Below, one piece after another: positions 1-8,356 of a stretch of 64,000 nucleotides of DNA (the first letter of the stretch is position 1; every line of letters begins with the position of its first letter). The notes under the pieces were generated by a model. The model saw only the letters and a list, made by a program, of their open reading frames with translations. It did no database searches and was not told the origin of the DNA. The DNA lies in NCBI GenBank assembly GCA_017308515.1, contig JAFKEN010000006.1:664479-728478 (forward strand), read 5' to 3'. A program made the translations under genes and the position numbers. This stretch comes from Actinomycetales bacterium. Lineage in GTDB: Bacteria > Actinomycetota > Actinomycetes > Actinomycetales > Microbacteriaceae.

Positions 1-1
1 C

Positions 2-562
2 TACGACGAACGTCAGAACTACCTGCTCGAAGCGGATCTGGGCGTCAGCACGCACGGCTCGCATCTCGAGACGACGCTCGCCTTCCGCACCCGCATCCTC
101 GACTATCTCTGGGCGGGGCTGCCGATGGTGGTCACGCAGGGCGACAGCTTCGGTGAACTGGTCGCCCGCGAGGGTCTCGGCGAGGCCGTGCCGCACGCCG
201 ACCCCGACGCGCTCGCGGACGCGCTCGAACGGGTGCTGTTCGACGACGCCGTCGCCGCGGACGCGCGAGCCGCGGTCGCACGCGTGCGCGAGCGGTTCCG
301 GTGGGAGGTCGTGCTGCAGCCCCTGGTCGACTACGTCGCTGCGCCGTGGGAGGCGCCCGACCACGCCCTCGTGCCGCGCGAGAGCGTGGTGCGCGCGCGT
401 CGCGTCAAGCACTGGGGCCTGCGCCACGACTGGCGACGGTTCCAGCACTATCTGCGCGAAGGCGGCCTCCGGGCCGTCGGCACGAAGGTCGGAGATCGGC
501 TTCGCGCTCGCTCGGTCGCCGTGCGATCCGAAGCTGAGCCGCCGTCGTCTCGGGGCGCCTGA
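2..562 (+). CDS. Glycosyltransferase, C-terminal part (5' end outside window)
   Basis: The reading frame is open from base 2 to the TGA at 560-562, so the gene begins left of the window. The first visible residues read YDERQNYLLEADLGVSTHG, followed by LDYLWAGLPMVVTQGDSFGELV. This is the nucleotide-sugar-binding half of a GT-B (GT4-like) glycosyltransferase, where a glycine/proline turn precedes the donor-contact helix. A basic tail of about 40 residues closes the protein. It lies directly upstream of an ABC flippase gene in a glycan locus, so a role in building a surface polysaccharide is likely. The acceptor and donor sugars cannot be told from the fragment. Confidence 0.75.
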   Translation, partial: YDERQNYLLEADLGVSTHGSHLETTLAFRTRILDYLWAGLPMVVTQGDSFGELVAREGLGEAVPHADPDALADALERVLFDDAVAADARAAVARVRERFRWEVVLQPLVDYVAAPWEAPDHALVPRESVVRARRVKHWGLRHDWRRFQHYLREGGLRAVGTKVGDRLRARSVAVRSEAEPPSSRGA

Positions 563-580
563 GAACCGTCTCCGCGCCGA

Positions 581-586
581 TACGCT
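581..586 (+). promoter_or_regulatory. -10 box of the ABC flippase gene (leaderless type)
   Basis: TACGCT lies exactly 6 nt before the ATG at 593, so transcription would start on or next to the start codon. There is no Shine-Dalgarno sequence between, and no clear -35. Confidence 0.5.
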
Positions 587-592
587 GGACGG

Positions 593-2419
593 ATGCTCGC
601 CGCCGCCCGGTCCGCGTTCGCCCTCCTGACGCGGCGCGAGCGCGCCGTCTACGCGCTGCTCGTGGCGGCTCGAGCGCTCGTCGGGATCCTCGACGTGCTC
701 GGCATCCTCATGGTCGGCGTGGTCGCGGCGCTCGGCGCGACCCGCCTCTCGGGAAGCGGCAGCAGCTTCCTCGGCATCGAGCTGCCCGACCTCCGGGGGA
801 GCGAGCTGCTGGGCCTGGTCGTCGTGGTGCTCTCCATCTTCGTGGTCAAGGCGGCACTGGCGATCGGCCTCTCCCGTGCCCTGATGTGGTACATCGCGCG
901 GATCGAGGCCCGGAACGCGGCGGCCCTCAGCCGCCACCTCCTCGGGGGGACGCTCGAGAACGCTCGACGCATGTCGAAGGCCGAGTTCCAGTTCGCGATC
1001 ACCGAGTCGACCGCGTGGACCTTCACGGGGATCCTCGCGAACGTGTCGAGCATCTTCGTCGAGGGCTTCCTGCTGGTACTGGTCGCGGCCGCGTTCCTCG
1101 TCGTCGACCCCGTCGTCGCGCTCTTCGCGCTCGGGTACTTCGCGCTCATCGTGGTGGGCATGCAGGCGGGCATCGGCCGCATCCTCAAGCGCTCGGGGGA
1201 GGACGCGGCGGCTGCGACGGTCGAGACGACCCGCGCCGTGGCCGACACCCTCGACACCTTCCGCGAGATCGCGGTGCTCGGTCGCCAGCGGCTGTACCTG
1301 GAGCGCCTGCGGGCCTCGCGCACGCGACTCGCCCGCAGCGGCGCCACGCTCTCCTTCCTCGCCGGCATGCCGCGGTACGTGATCGAGACCGCCCTCATCC
1401 TCGGCGTCGTGGTCTTCGTCGGGCAGCAGCTGCTCGCCGGTCAGCTGGTCGACGGGCTCGCGACGCTCGGCGTCTTCCTCGGGGGCGCGGTGCGCATCAT
1501 GGGCGCGATCCTCCCGCTGCAGACCGCCGTGGCGGCGCTCAAGGTCAACGCCGAGCGGTCCGCTCTCGCACGGGGCCTGCTCACGGCGCTTCCGGCGCGG
1601 GAGCGGGAGACCGACCCGGCCGCGGCGCCCGCCGGCGGCGGGGCGACCCCGCCGACCACGGCGCCGGCCGCGCCCAGTCCGCTGGCGGTCGAGGTGCGCG
1701 AGCTCGAGTACCGCTATCCCGATGCGACGGAGGCGCTCGCGGGCGTCTCGCTGACGATCGAACCCGGTCAGTTCGTCGCCGTGATCGGACCTTCCGGCGC
1801 GGGCAAGAGCACCCTCGTCGACGTCGTGACCGGTCTCGCCGAGCCGAGCGGCGGATCGGTGCGGATCGACGGTCTCGCCCCGGCGGCTCTGCGTGAGCGG
1901 CGTCCGGGCGCGGTCTCCTACGTGCCGCAGAAGCCGGGTCTCGTGACGGGCACGATCGCCGAGAACGTCGCTCTCGGCATCGACCCGGCCGAGATCGACC
2001 GGGAGCGGGTTCTCGAGGTCCTCCGTTTCGCCCACCTCGACGACCTGGTCAACGGGCTGCCGCGCGGCATCGACACGCCCGTCGGGGCACAGGCCGACGC
2101 GTTCAGCGGGGGTCAGATCCAGCGCATCGGCCTCGCCCGCGCCCTCTACACCCACCCGGGGCTCCTCGTGCTCGACGAGGCGACCAGCGGGCTCGACGCG
2201 GCGACCGAGGCCGTCGTCGCCGAGGGGTTGCGCCGGCTCCACGGCCGCACGACGGTCGTGGTGATCGCCCACCGGCTGTCGACGGTTCAGCACGCCGACC
2301 AGGTGTTCGTCGTCGACGGCGGCCGGGTGGTCGCGTCGGGCGACTTCCCGACGGTGCGGCGCGAGGTCCCCATGGTGGCCGAGTACGTGCGACTGATGTC
2401 GTTCGACGATCCGGCCTGA
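593..2419 (+). CDS. ABC transporter, fused permease-ATPase (PglK-like glycan flippase)
   Basis: A 608-residue half-transporter. The N-terminal half has about six hydrophobic segments, such as the stretches near residues 20-45, 80-100 and 150-190. The C-terminal half is a complete ATPase: Walker A GPSGAGKST from residue 399, signature FSGGQ at 504-508, Walker B LLVLDEATS at 524-532 and an H-loop AHRLST. The length and domain order match PglK-type exporters that flip lipid-linked oligosaccharides, and the glycan-gene context supports that over drug export. A Pro/Ala/Gly-rich linker at about 335-365 joins the two halves. A second transporter of this type lies at 18,093. The substrate is unknown. 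Confidence 0.85.
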   Translation: MLAAARSAFALLTRRERAVYALLVAARALVGILDVLGILMVGVVAALGATRLSGSGSSFLGIELPDLRGSELLGLVVVVLSIFVVKAALAIGLSRALMWYIARIEARNAAALSRHLLGGTLENARRMSKAEFQFAITESTAWTFTGILANVSSIFVEGFLLVLVAAAFLVVDPVVALFALGYFALIVVGMQAGIGRILKRSGEDAAAATVETTRAVADTLDTFREIAVLGRQRLYLERLRASRTRLARSGATLSFLAGMPRYVIETALILGVVVFVGQQLLAGQLVDGLATLGVFLGGAVRIMGAILPLQTAVAALKVNAERSALARGLLTALPARERETDPAAAPAGGGATPPTTAPAAPSPLAVEVRELEYRYPDATEALAGVSLTIEPGQFVAVIGPSGAGKSTLVDVVTGLAEPSGGSVRIDGLAPAALRERRPGAVSYVPQKPGLVTGTIAENVALGIDPAEIDRERVLEVLRFAHLDDLVNGLPRGIDTPVGAQADAFSGGQIQRIGLARALYTHPGLLVLDEATSGLDAATEAVVAEGLRRLHGRTTVVVIAHRLSTVQHADQVFVVDGGRVVASGDFPTVRREVPMVAEYVRLMSFDDPA

Positions 2420-2472
2420 CCGGCAGCACCGGTCGTCGGCGCGATCGGGGCGTTCCCCAGCGAGGCGGCCAG

Positions 2473-2478
2473 TAGGCT
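2473..2478 (+). promoter_or_regulatory. -10 box of the GT2 gene (near-leaderless)
   Basis: TAGGCT stands 8 nt before the GTG at 2487, with no Shine-Dalgarno between. It belongs to the TAG(G/C)CT series found in front of many genes here. Confidence 0.45.
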
Positions 2479-2486
2479 GACATCCC

Positions 2487-3233
2487 GTGAGACTGCTCGT
2501 CGCCGTTCCCGCGCTCAACGAGGCCGCGGTGCTCGGACGGGTGCTCGGGGCCCTCTCCGTCGTGCAACCGCTCGGCGATGTGGTCGTCATCGACGACGGC
2601 TCGCGGGATGCGACGGCGCGGGTCGCTCGCGCTGCCGGCGCTCACGTGATCTCGCACGCGGTCAACCTCGGCGTCGGTGCCGCGATGGGGACCGCCTTCC
2701 AGTACGCGGCGCGGGCCGGGTACGACGCCGTCGTGCAGTTCGACGGCGACGGGCAGCACCGCGCCGAGCACATCGCGGAGCTCGTGGCAGCCCTCGCGGA
2801 CGCCGACATCGTGATCGGCAGCCGGTTCGCCCAGCGCTCGGGCTACCGCTCCTCGGCGGCGCGCCGCGGCGTCCAGCGGCTCATCGCGGGAGTGACCTCC
2901 CTCTACGCCCGCACCAAGCTGACCGACGCGACGAGCGGCTTCCGCATCGCGGGTCCGCGCGCGCTGGCCGTCTTCGCGGAGCACTATCCCGTCGAGTGGC
3001 TCGGCGACACCGTCGAGTCGATCGTGCTGGCGACCCGCCAGGGTCTAACCGTGCGCGAGATCCCCGTCGCGATGAACGAGCGCGCCGGCGGCGCACCCTC
3101 GCAGTCGATCCTGCGTGCCACGATGTACACCGCGCGGATCCTCTTCATCCTCGGACTCGCGACCATCCGCAGCGTCCCGCCGCAGCTGCGGCGACTCCGA
3201 CGCGCTCAGGCCGCCCAGGAGAGTGCCCCATGA
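2487..3233 (+). CDS. Glycosyltransferase family 2 (DPM1-like)
   Basis: A 248-residue GT-A glycosyltransferase. The N-terminus has the nucleotide-binding motifs VVIDDGSRDAT and VQFDGDGQH; the latter contains the DxD-type metal site of polyprenyl-phosphate sugar transferases. There is no strong membrane domain of its own. The stop overlaps the next gene's ATG (ATGA), and that gene encodes a DUF2304 membrane protein, a pairing common in actinobacteria and archaea and thought to supply the membrane part. The likely reaction is transfer of a sugar from a nucleotide to polyprenyl phosphate, or directly to a lipid-linked glycan. Confidence 0.85.
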   Translation: MRLLVAVPALNEAAVLGRVLGALSVVQPLGDVVVIDDGSRDATARVARAAGAHVISHAVNLGVGAAMGTAFQYAARAGYDAVVQFDGDGQHRAEHIAELVAALADADIVIGSRFAQRSGYRSSAARRGVQRLIAGVTSLYARTKLTDATSGFRIAGPRALAVFAEHYPVEWLGDTVESIVLATRQGLTVREIPVAMNERAGGAPSQSILRATMYTARILFILGLATIRSVPPQLRRLRRAQAAQESAP

Positions 3234-3571
3234 CCCCGCAACTCCTCGCCGCTCTGATGGCCGTCGCGCTTCTGGTCGCGGTCATCCTGCTGCTTCGCTC
3301 GTACGTGCTCCCCGAGAAGTACGCGGTGCTGTGGATCCTGTTCTCCATCGCGGCGATCGTGCTGTCGGCGTGGCCCGGGCTGCTCGACGCGCTGAGCGCC
3401 TTCTTCGGCATCTCGCAGCCCATCAATCTGCTGTTCGTCGGCGGCTTCTTCGTCGTGCTCCTGCTGCTCATGCAGGTGACGCTCGAACTCGCCCGCACAC
3501 GGGACGAACTCCGCCGCGTCGTGCAGCGGGTCGCGCTCGAGCAGGAGGAACGGTCCTCGAAGGATGACTGA
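3230..3571 (+). CDS. DUF2304 small membrane protein
   Basis: A 113-residue protein starting at the ATG that overlaps the GT2 stop; a longer upstream extension of the frame is only a shadow of that gene. It has three hydrophobic segments (about residues 3-22, 32-50 and 62-85) and ends in a charged amphipathic tail (LARTRDELRRVVQRVALEQEE) that could form a coiled coil. This is the DUF2304 layout. It overlaps the following gene by 8 nt, so GT2, DUF2304 and the DUF2142 protein are probably translated together. Its exact role is unknown; acting as membrane partner of the GT2 enzyme is inferred. Confidence 0.8.
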   Translation: MTPQLLAALMAVALLVAVILLLRSYVLPEKYAVLWILFSIAAIVLSAWPGLLDALSAFFGISQPINLLFVGGFFVVLLLLMQVTLELARTRDELRRVVQRVALEQEERSSKDD

Positions 3572-5081
3572 TCTCGCCCCCGGCCGGATCCGCCGCCGAC
3601 TCGGCCGCATCCGCCCGATCTGGTTCGCACCCGTCCTGGCGTTCGTCGCGCTCGCCGCCTGGGCCTTCGCCTCGCCCATCGGCGCAGCTCCCGACGACGA
3701 CTATCACCTCGTGAGCACCTGGTGCGCGGTGGGCGGGGGAGAGCAGTGCCAGCCGGGGTCGGATCCCCTTTCGCGCGACGTCGACGCCGAGTTCTCGCAG
3801 GTCGTCTGCTTTGCGGGGCACAAGGACGTGAGCGCGGCCTGCCAGGAGTCGGGGTGGGGCGAGGAGGGCGTCGTCGAGACCGATCGCGGCAACTTCGGCG
3901 GCGAGTATCCACCCGTGTACTACGCGACGATGCACCTCTTCGCGGGCGCCGACATCCAGAGCGCGGCGCTCGCGATGCGACTCATCAACGCGGCGCTCTT
4001 CGTCGCGCTTGCGACGGCGCTCTCCGTTCTGCTTCCGGCGACTCGCGTCCGCACCCTGCTGTGGGGATGGCTGATCGCCACGATCCCACTCGGCATCTTC
4101 CTGATCCCGTCGAACAATCCGAGCGGGTGGGCCGTGACCGGGGTCGGCACGGCGTTTCTCGCGCTGCTGGGATGGTTCGAGACGACGGGCCGACGGCGCT
4201 GGGTTCTCGCCGCCCTTTATCTCGTGGGGGTCGTCATGGCGGCTGGGTCCCGCGGTGACGCGGGCGTCTACGCGATCGGGGCATCGGTCACCGCGTCGAT
4301 CATCGCCTCGCGTCGGACGCGCGATTTCCTCCTGCGCTCGCTTCTCGCGCTCGCCGGGGTCGTGATCGCCGTCATCTTCTTCGTGAACGCGGGGCAGTCG
4401 GGAGTCGGCGCAGTCGGTTTCACGGGGGCGGAGGCCGGCGTCGGGGCGGGCGGCGGCTCCGCGGTTCCGCTCAGCGGATTCGCGCTCGCCGCCTACAACC
4501 TGCTCATGCTGCCCTACCTCTGGACCGGGGTGTGGGGCACTTGGGCGCTGGGGTGGTTCGACACCGGTCTCCCGGCGATCGTCCCCTGGGCGGCGGTCGC
4601 CGCGTTCGTCGCGATCGGGTTCACCGGCCTCGGTCGCATGGACTGGCGCAAGGCGGTGAGCGTCGCCGGGGTGGTTCTCGTGCTGACGGTTCTGCCGGTC
4701 TACGTGCTCACGGTCGGGCATACCCGGGTCGGAGAGGCTCTACAGCCGAGATATCTACTGCCGCTGATCCTTCTGCTGGCGCTCCTGCTCGCCACGATGC
4801 CTCCGGGGCGTGAGTTGCGGCTCTCCCGGCTGCAGACGGCTGTCGTTCTCGGGGCGCTCGCGATCGCCAACCTCGTCGCGCTGCAGGCGGACATCCGCCG
4901 CTACGTCACCGGAGCCGACCGTCAGGGTCTGAACCTCGATGCCGGCGCCGAGTGGTGGTGGACCGGCTTCCCCGTCGGCCCTACTGCGGTGTGGGTGGTC
5001 GGCACGCTCGCCTATGTGGGGATGCTCGTTCTGCTCTGGCCGCGCCTGCGGCCGACGGAGCTCACTCCGTCCGTGCGCTGA
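3564..5081 (+). CDS. DUF2142-type polytopic membrane protein
   Basis: A 505-residue protein with about ten hydrophobic helices and a large loop after the first one. The loop opens with PIGAAPDDDYHLVSTWC, the aspartate-rich motif of DUF2142 proteins and GT-C-like glycosyltransferases, and carries four cysteines in a stretch likely to be outside the membrane, possibly disulfide-bonded. The final helices contain VGHTRVGEALQPRYLLPLI, also typical of the family. GT-C-type sugar transfer to an extracellular acceptor is likely but not shown. Its last 20 bases overlap the end of the converging amidotransferase gene. Confidence 0.75.
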   Translation: MTDLAPGRIRRRLGRIRPIWFAPVLAFVALAAWAFASPIGAAPDDDYHLVSTWCAVGGGEQCQPGSDPLSRDVDAEFSQVVCFAGHKDVSAACQESGWGEEGVVETDRGNFGGEYPPVYYATMHLFAGADIQSAALAMRLINAALFVALATALSVLLPATRVRTLLWGWLIATIPLGIFLIPSNNPSGWAVTGVGTAFLALLGWFETTGRRRWVLAALYLVGVVMAAGSRGDAGVYAIGASVTASIIASRRTRDFLLRSLLALAGVVIAVIFFVNAGQSGVGAVGFTGAEAGVGAGGGSAVPLSGFALAAYNLLMLPYLWTGVWGTWALGWFDTGLPAIVPWAAVAAFVAIGFTGLGRMDWRKAVSVAGVVLVLTVLPVYVLTVGHTRVGEALQPRYLLPLILLLALLLATMPPGRELRLSRLQTAVVLGALAIANLVALQADIRRYVTGADRQGLNLDAGAEWWWTGFPVGPTAVWVVGTLAYVGMLVLLWPRLRPTELTPSVR

Positions 5082-6921
5082 TCGGGCTTCCCTCCCGCTC
5101 GCGGTAGAGCCGCGGCGCGCGGTTCACGGCTTCGATCGCGCGGGTGAAGTCGACGCCGACGACATCGAGATACCACTTGAGGTTGGGGTACCGCGGCGTG
5201 TTCTCCCCCTCGACGAGGCGCAGCGCCTCATCTCGGGTCAGGTCGCCTTCGCGGATCTGGTTGCTGCGGAAAGTGTCGTGCTCGGTGAAGCCCGCGATCG
5301 TGTAGTACGCGTAGTTGTAGAACGCGGCGGTACCGTCGCCGATCCGCCAGGTGGTCTGGGTGTCGGGTGCGCGCTCCCAGTCGTACTCGCGGTCGAGGGT
5401 CTCTTCGATGAGCTTTTCGTCCCAGCGCCAGTAGTCGAAGATGTGGAAGTAGTCCGTCTTGGTGGTGAAGCTGCGGAAGTACTCGCCCGCCAGCGTGTCG
5501 GGGATGGAGCGGTTGAAGTATCCGGGGCTCTGCAGCATGGCCTTGAGCCGCAGACGCTGGTACCGCAGCTGCTTCATGGCGCCATGCGTGTAGACGCGCT
5601 CCTCGGCGAAGTCCGGCGGAACGCCGAGGAACCCCGCCTTGAAGTGAGTCACCTCGAGCGGGTTGATCCCCCACAGATTGAGCGTGACGCCGGTCTGACG
5701 CTTGAGGGTTTCGATGTGCCGGAAGAAGTGCTTGTCGCCGGCGGTCAGCACGCTCAGCATCCCGAGGTGAGGCGACTTGATCCACGCCTCGAGGTTGCGA
5801 CGGATGTAGTCGCGCTTCTTCGTGATGTCGGCCGCGACGATGATGTTCTCGACGCCCAGCTTCGAGGACATTCGGCTCACGTTGCGGCGGCCGAGGTCGG
5901 TGACCATGCCCCAGTCGTAGGTGTAGGTGACGGGGCGCAGGCCGAGCTCGTGGATGATCAGGTGCAGCCCGTAGGAGCTGTCGCGCCCGCCCGAGAACGG
6001 CACGAGCACCTCGTCGCCGTGCTGGCGCCGGAACGGCTTGACGAGCTCGAAGAGCTCCTCCTTGGGCCGCGGGTGGTTGCGGCTCTTGTAGTGCAGGCAG
6101 TAGTTGCACACGCCGTTCTCGTCGAAGCTGATGAACGGCATCGTCTCGGGGAGGATGCACCGCGTGCACCGGCGGAATTCGGGCTTCGGATACTGGAGGA
6201 GGGCTTCCTCCTCCGCGAGGATGCCGAGCGCGGGCACGAGGTCCACGATCCGGCTCTTCCACTCCTTGAGGGGGATCTCCGCGTCCTGCTCGGGCACGTC
6301 GAGCACGACCGCCTGATCGCCGCCCTTGCTCTGGCGGATGTTCTCGGCGCCGATCTGCTCGAGCGGGTAGCGCTCGGACGAGAACACCGTTCCGCCCGAC
6401 TTCTCGCCGACGTAGAGACTGCCGTTGTTCGAGAAGAGCAGGAGCTTGCCGAGATGCGGGATCAGCGCCGCGCAGGCGACGACGCCCTCGGCGAGCTCCA
6501 GCACGCGGGCCGCCGCCGATTCGGGGGTTCCCCCGGCGTCCAGATGCGACGCGATGATGGCCGGGATCGCCTCGGTGTCGATGCGGAGCTCGGGCTTCTT
6601 GCCCAGCTCGGCCCAGATCTTCTCCTCGTTGACGATGATGCCGTTGTGGAGCACGATCACCTGCTCGCGGAGCACCGGCTGGTTGTCGGCCGTGCCGTTG
6701 GTCACCAGACGGCTGTGGCCGAAGAACAGGTTGCCGAACGAGGGGATGCGACGCAGGAGCCACCCGATCGGGTAGTCGGCGCGGTAGGCCGCGTATCCGG
6801 CCGTCCCGTGGAGGACCATGCCGCTGGAGTCACGACCGCGCTGCTGCGCGTGCTGGACGAGCGTCGTTGCCGATCGCCGATCGAGGGCTTCGGGACCGAC
6901 GTAGCCGAAGATTCCGCACAC
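5062..6921 (-). CDS. Class II glutaminase fused to N-acetyl sugar amidotransferase (WbpG-like)
   Basis: I start this gene at GTG 6921, preceded by GGAG 8 nt upstream. The longer ATG start at 6981 would bury the cysteine that must become the N-terminal nucleophile. The product is 619 residues: Cys2 (MCGIFGYVG), the class II glutaminase motifs QRGRDSSG (27-34), GHSRLVTNG and LHNG (91-94), then IDTE (114-117). After about residue 245 comes a WbpG/PseA-like domain with cysteine pairs 252/255 and 272/275 and the PP-loop SGGRDS (310-315). The enzyme would release ammonia from glutamine and use ATP to turn an N-acetyl group into an acetamidino group. No separate HisH/HisF is needed in this design. 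Confidence 0.8.
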   Translation of the reverse strand: MCGIFGYVGPEALDRRSATTLVQHAQQRGRDSSGMVLHGTAGYAAYRADYPIGWLLRRIPSFGNLFFGHSRLVTNGTADNQPVLREQVIVLHNGIIVNEEKIWAELGKKPELRIDTEAIPAIIASHLDAGGTPESAAARVLELAEGVVACAALIPHLGKLLLFSNNGSLYVGEKSGGTVFSSERYPLEQIGAENIRQSKGGDQAVVLDVPEQDAEIPLKEWKSRIVDLVPALGILAEEEALLQYPKPEFRRCTRCILPETMPFISFDENGVCNYCLHYKSRNHPRPKEELFELVKPFRRQHGDEVLVPFSGGRDSSYGLHLIIHELGLRPVTYTYDWGMVTDLGRRNVSRMSSKLGVENIIVAADITKKRDYIRRNLEAWIKSPHLGMLSVLTAGDKHFFRHIETLKRQTGVTLNLWGINPLEVTHFKAGFLGVPPDFAEERVYTHGAMKQLRYQRLRLKAMLQSPGYFNRSIPDTLAGEYFRSFTTKTDYFHIFDYWRWDEKLIEETLDREYDWERAPDTQTTWRIGDGTAAFYNYAYYTIAGFTEHDTFRSNQIREGDLTRDEALRLVEGENTPRYPNLKWYLDVVGVDFTRAIEAVNRAPRLYREREGSPISARTE

Positions 6922-7019
6922 GTTCTTTTCTCCGAGTGTCGGGGGGCGGATGGCGACCGGCGGATGGGGGGCCCGCGGCACTCATGCTGTCATGAATGTG
7001 CCTCGGATGTTGCCATCGC

Positions 7020-8321
7020 TCAGGCGGGAATCGCCATCCCGATGACGCGGTAGGCGACGTCCGGCCACCGGCTCGCGTCGGACACGCGACGGCCGTCGAT
7101 GAAGGCGCGGATCCCGGGGAGGTCATCGGGTCCGAGCTCGCGGTACTCCGCGTGGTCGGCCTGCACGACCGCCGCGTCCGCGGGTTCGCCCAGGTGGTAC
7201 GGCGTGAACCCGAGCCGGGTCAGTTCCTCGTCGGTGTACAGCGGGTCGTGGACGAGCGGCGTGGCGCCGCGAGCGGCCAATGCCTCGACGGCTCCGAAGA
7301 CGCCCGAGAAGGCCGTCTCCTTCACCCCGCCGCGGTAGGCCGCACCGAGAACCACGACGCGCGCTCCCGTCAGGTCGCCGTAGGCGCCCTCCAGGAGCCC
7401 GATCGTGTAGTCGGGCATGCCGGCGTTGGCGGCGCGGGCCGCGGCGACGACGGTCGCCTCCGGATCGGTCCAGAGGTAGAGCCGCGGATAGACCGGGATG
7501 CAGTGCCCGCCGACGGCGATGCCCGGCTGGTGGATGTGCGAGTAGGGCTGGGAATTCGACGCCTCGATCACCTGGTAGACGTCGATCCCCGCGGTCGCCG
7601 CGTAACGCGCGAACTGGTTCGCGAGGCCGATGTTCACGTCGCGATAGGTGGTCTCGGCGAGCTTCGCGAGTTCCGCGGCTTCGGCGCTTCCCAGGTCCCA
7701 GACGCCGTTGGGGCGCGGAAGGTCGTCGCGCTCGTCGAAGTCGAGAACGGCCCGATAGAACTCCACGGCACGGGCGGCGCCGCGCTCGCTGAGCCCGCCG
7801 ACGAGCTTTGGGTACTTGCGCAGGTCGGCGAACACGCGCCCGGTGAGCACGCGCTCCGGCGAGAAGACGAGGTCGAAGTCGACACCCTCGCGCAGCCCCG
7901 AGACCTCCTCGAGCAGAGGCTTCCACCGGGTGCGCGTCGTGCCGACCGGGAGGGTGGTCTCGTAGGAGATCAGGGTCCCGGGGGTCAGCACCGCCCCGAG
8001 GGAGCGGGTCGCCGCGTCCATCCACCCGAAGTCGGGCTCCGCGGTCTGCTCGTCGACGAACAGGGGAACGACCAGAACGACGGCGTCGGCGCCGGGAACG
8101 GCGTCGGCATAGTCGGTCGTCGCGCGGAGGCGCCCCGCGGGGACCAGCTCGCTCAGCTTCTCCTGCAGGTGCGCCTCGCCCGGGAAGGGCTCGACCCCCT
8201 GATTGATGAGGTCGACGGTCGGTTGCGAGACGTCGACCCCGACCACGTCGTGGCCCTTGCTGGCGAACTGGACGGCGAGCGGAAGCCCGATCTTGCCGAG
8301 GGCGATGACGGCGATCTTCAC
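7020..8321 (-). CDS. Nucleotide-sugar dehydrogenase (UDP-GlcNAc/ManNAc 6-dehydrogenase type)
   Basis: A 433-residue enzyme of the UDP-glucose/GDP-mannose dehydrogenase family, with the N-terminal NAD-binding motif ALGKIGLP (8-15) and the catalytic cysteine in VGGHCIP (Cys274). The residue run after the cysteine is PVYPRLY, where most relatives have an aspartate (PVDP). It would oxidise the C6 hydroxyl of a UDP-HexNAc to the uronic acid using two NAD. This is the first step needed by the WbpB/E/D-like enzymes at 30,740-33,413, so UDP-GlcNAc is the best guess for substrate. The gene has a TAGAAT box and a short leader with GGAGA. Confidence 0.85.
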   Translation of the reverse strand: MKIAVIALGKIGLPLAVQFASKGHDVVGVDVSQPTVDLINQGVEPFPGEAHLQEKLSELVPAGRLRATTDYADAVPGADAVVLVVPLFVDEQTAEPDFGWMDAATRSLGAVLTPGTLISYETTLPVGTTRTRWKPLLEEVSGLREGVDFDLVFSPERVLTGRVFADLRKYPKLVGGLSERGAARAVEFYRAVLDFDERDDLPRPNGVWDLGSAEAAELAKLAETTYRDVNIGLANQFARYAATAGIDVYQVIEASNSQPYSHIHQPGIAVGGHCIPVYPRLYLWTDPEATVVAAARAANAGMPDYTIGLLEGAYGDLTGARVVVLGAAYRGGVKETAFSGVFGAVEALAARGATPLVHDPLYTDEELTRLGFTPYHLGEPADAAVVQADHAEYRELGPDDLPGIRAFIDGRRVSDASRWPDVAYRVIGMAIPA

Positions 8322-8350
8322 GAAGTCTCCAGGTCGAGGCGAACCGGACG

Positions 8351-8356
8351 ATTCTA
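8351..8356 (-). promoter_or_regulatory. -10 box of the dehydrogenase gene
   Basis: Read on the minus strand this is TAGAAT, 29 nt before the ATG at 8321. The implied leader contains TGGAGA at a normal ribosome-binding distance. No good -35 is visible. Confidence 0.4.

Noticed and set aside
4939-7053. A plus-strand open frame of 704 codons opposite the fused amidotransferase
   Set aside because: Its composition is typical of an antisense shadow; the minus-strand protein has two intact enzyme domains.
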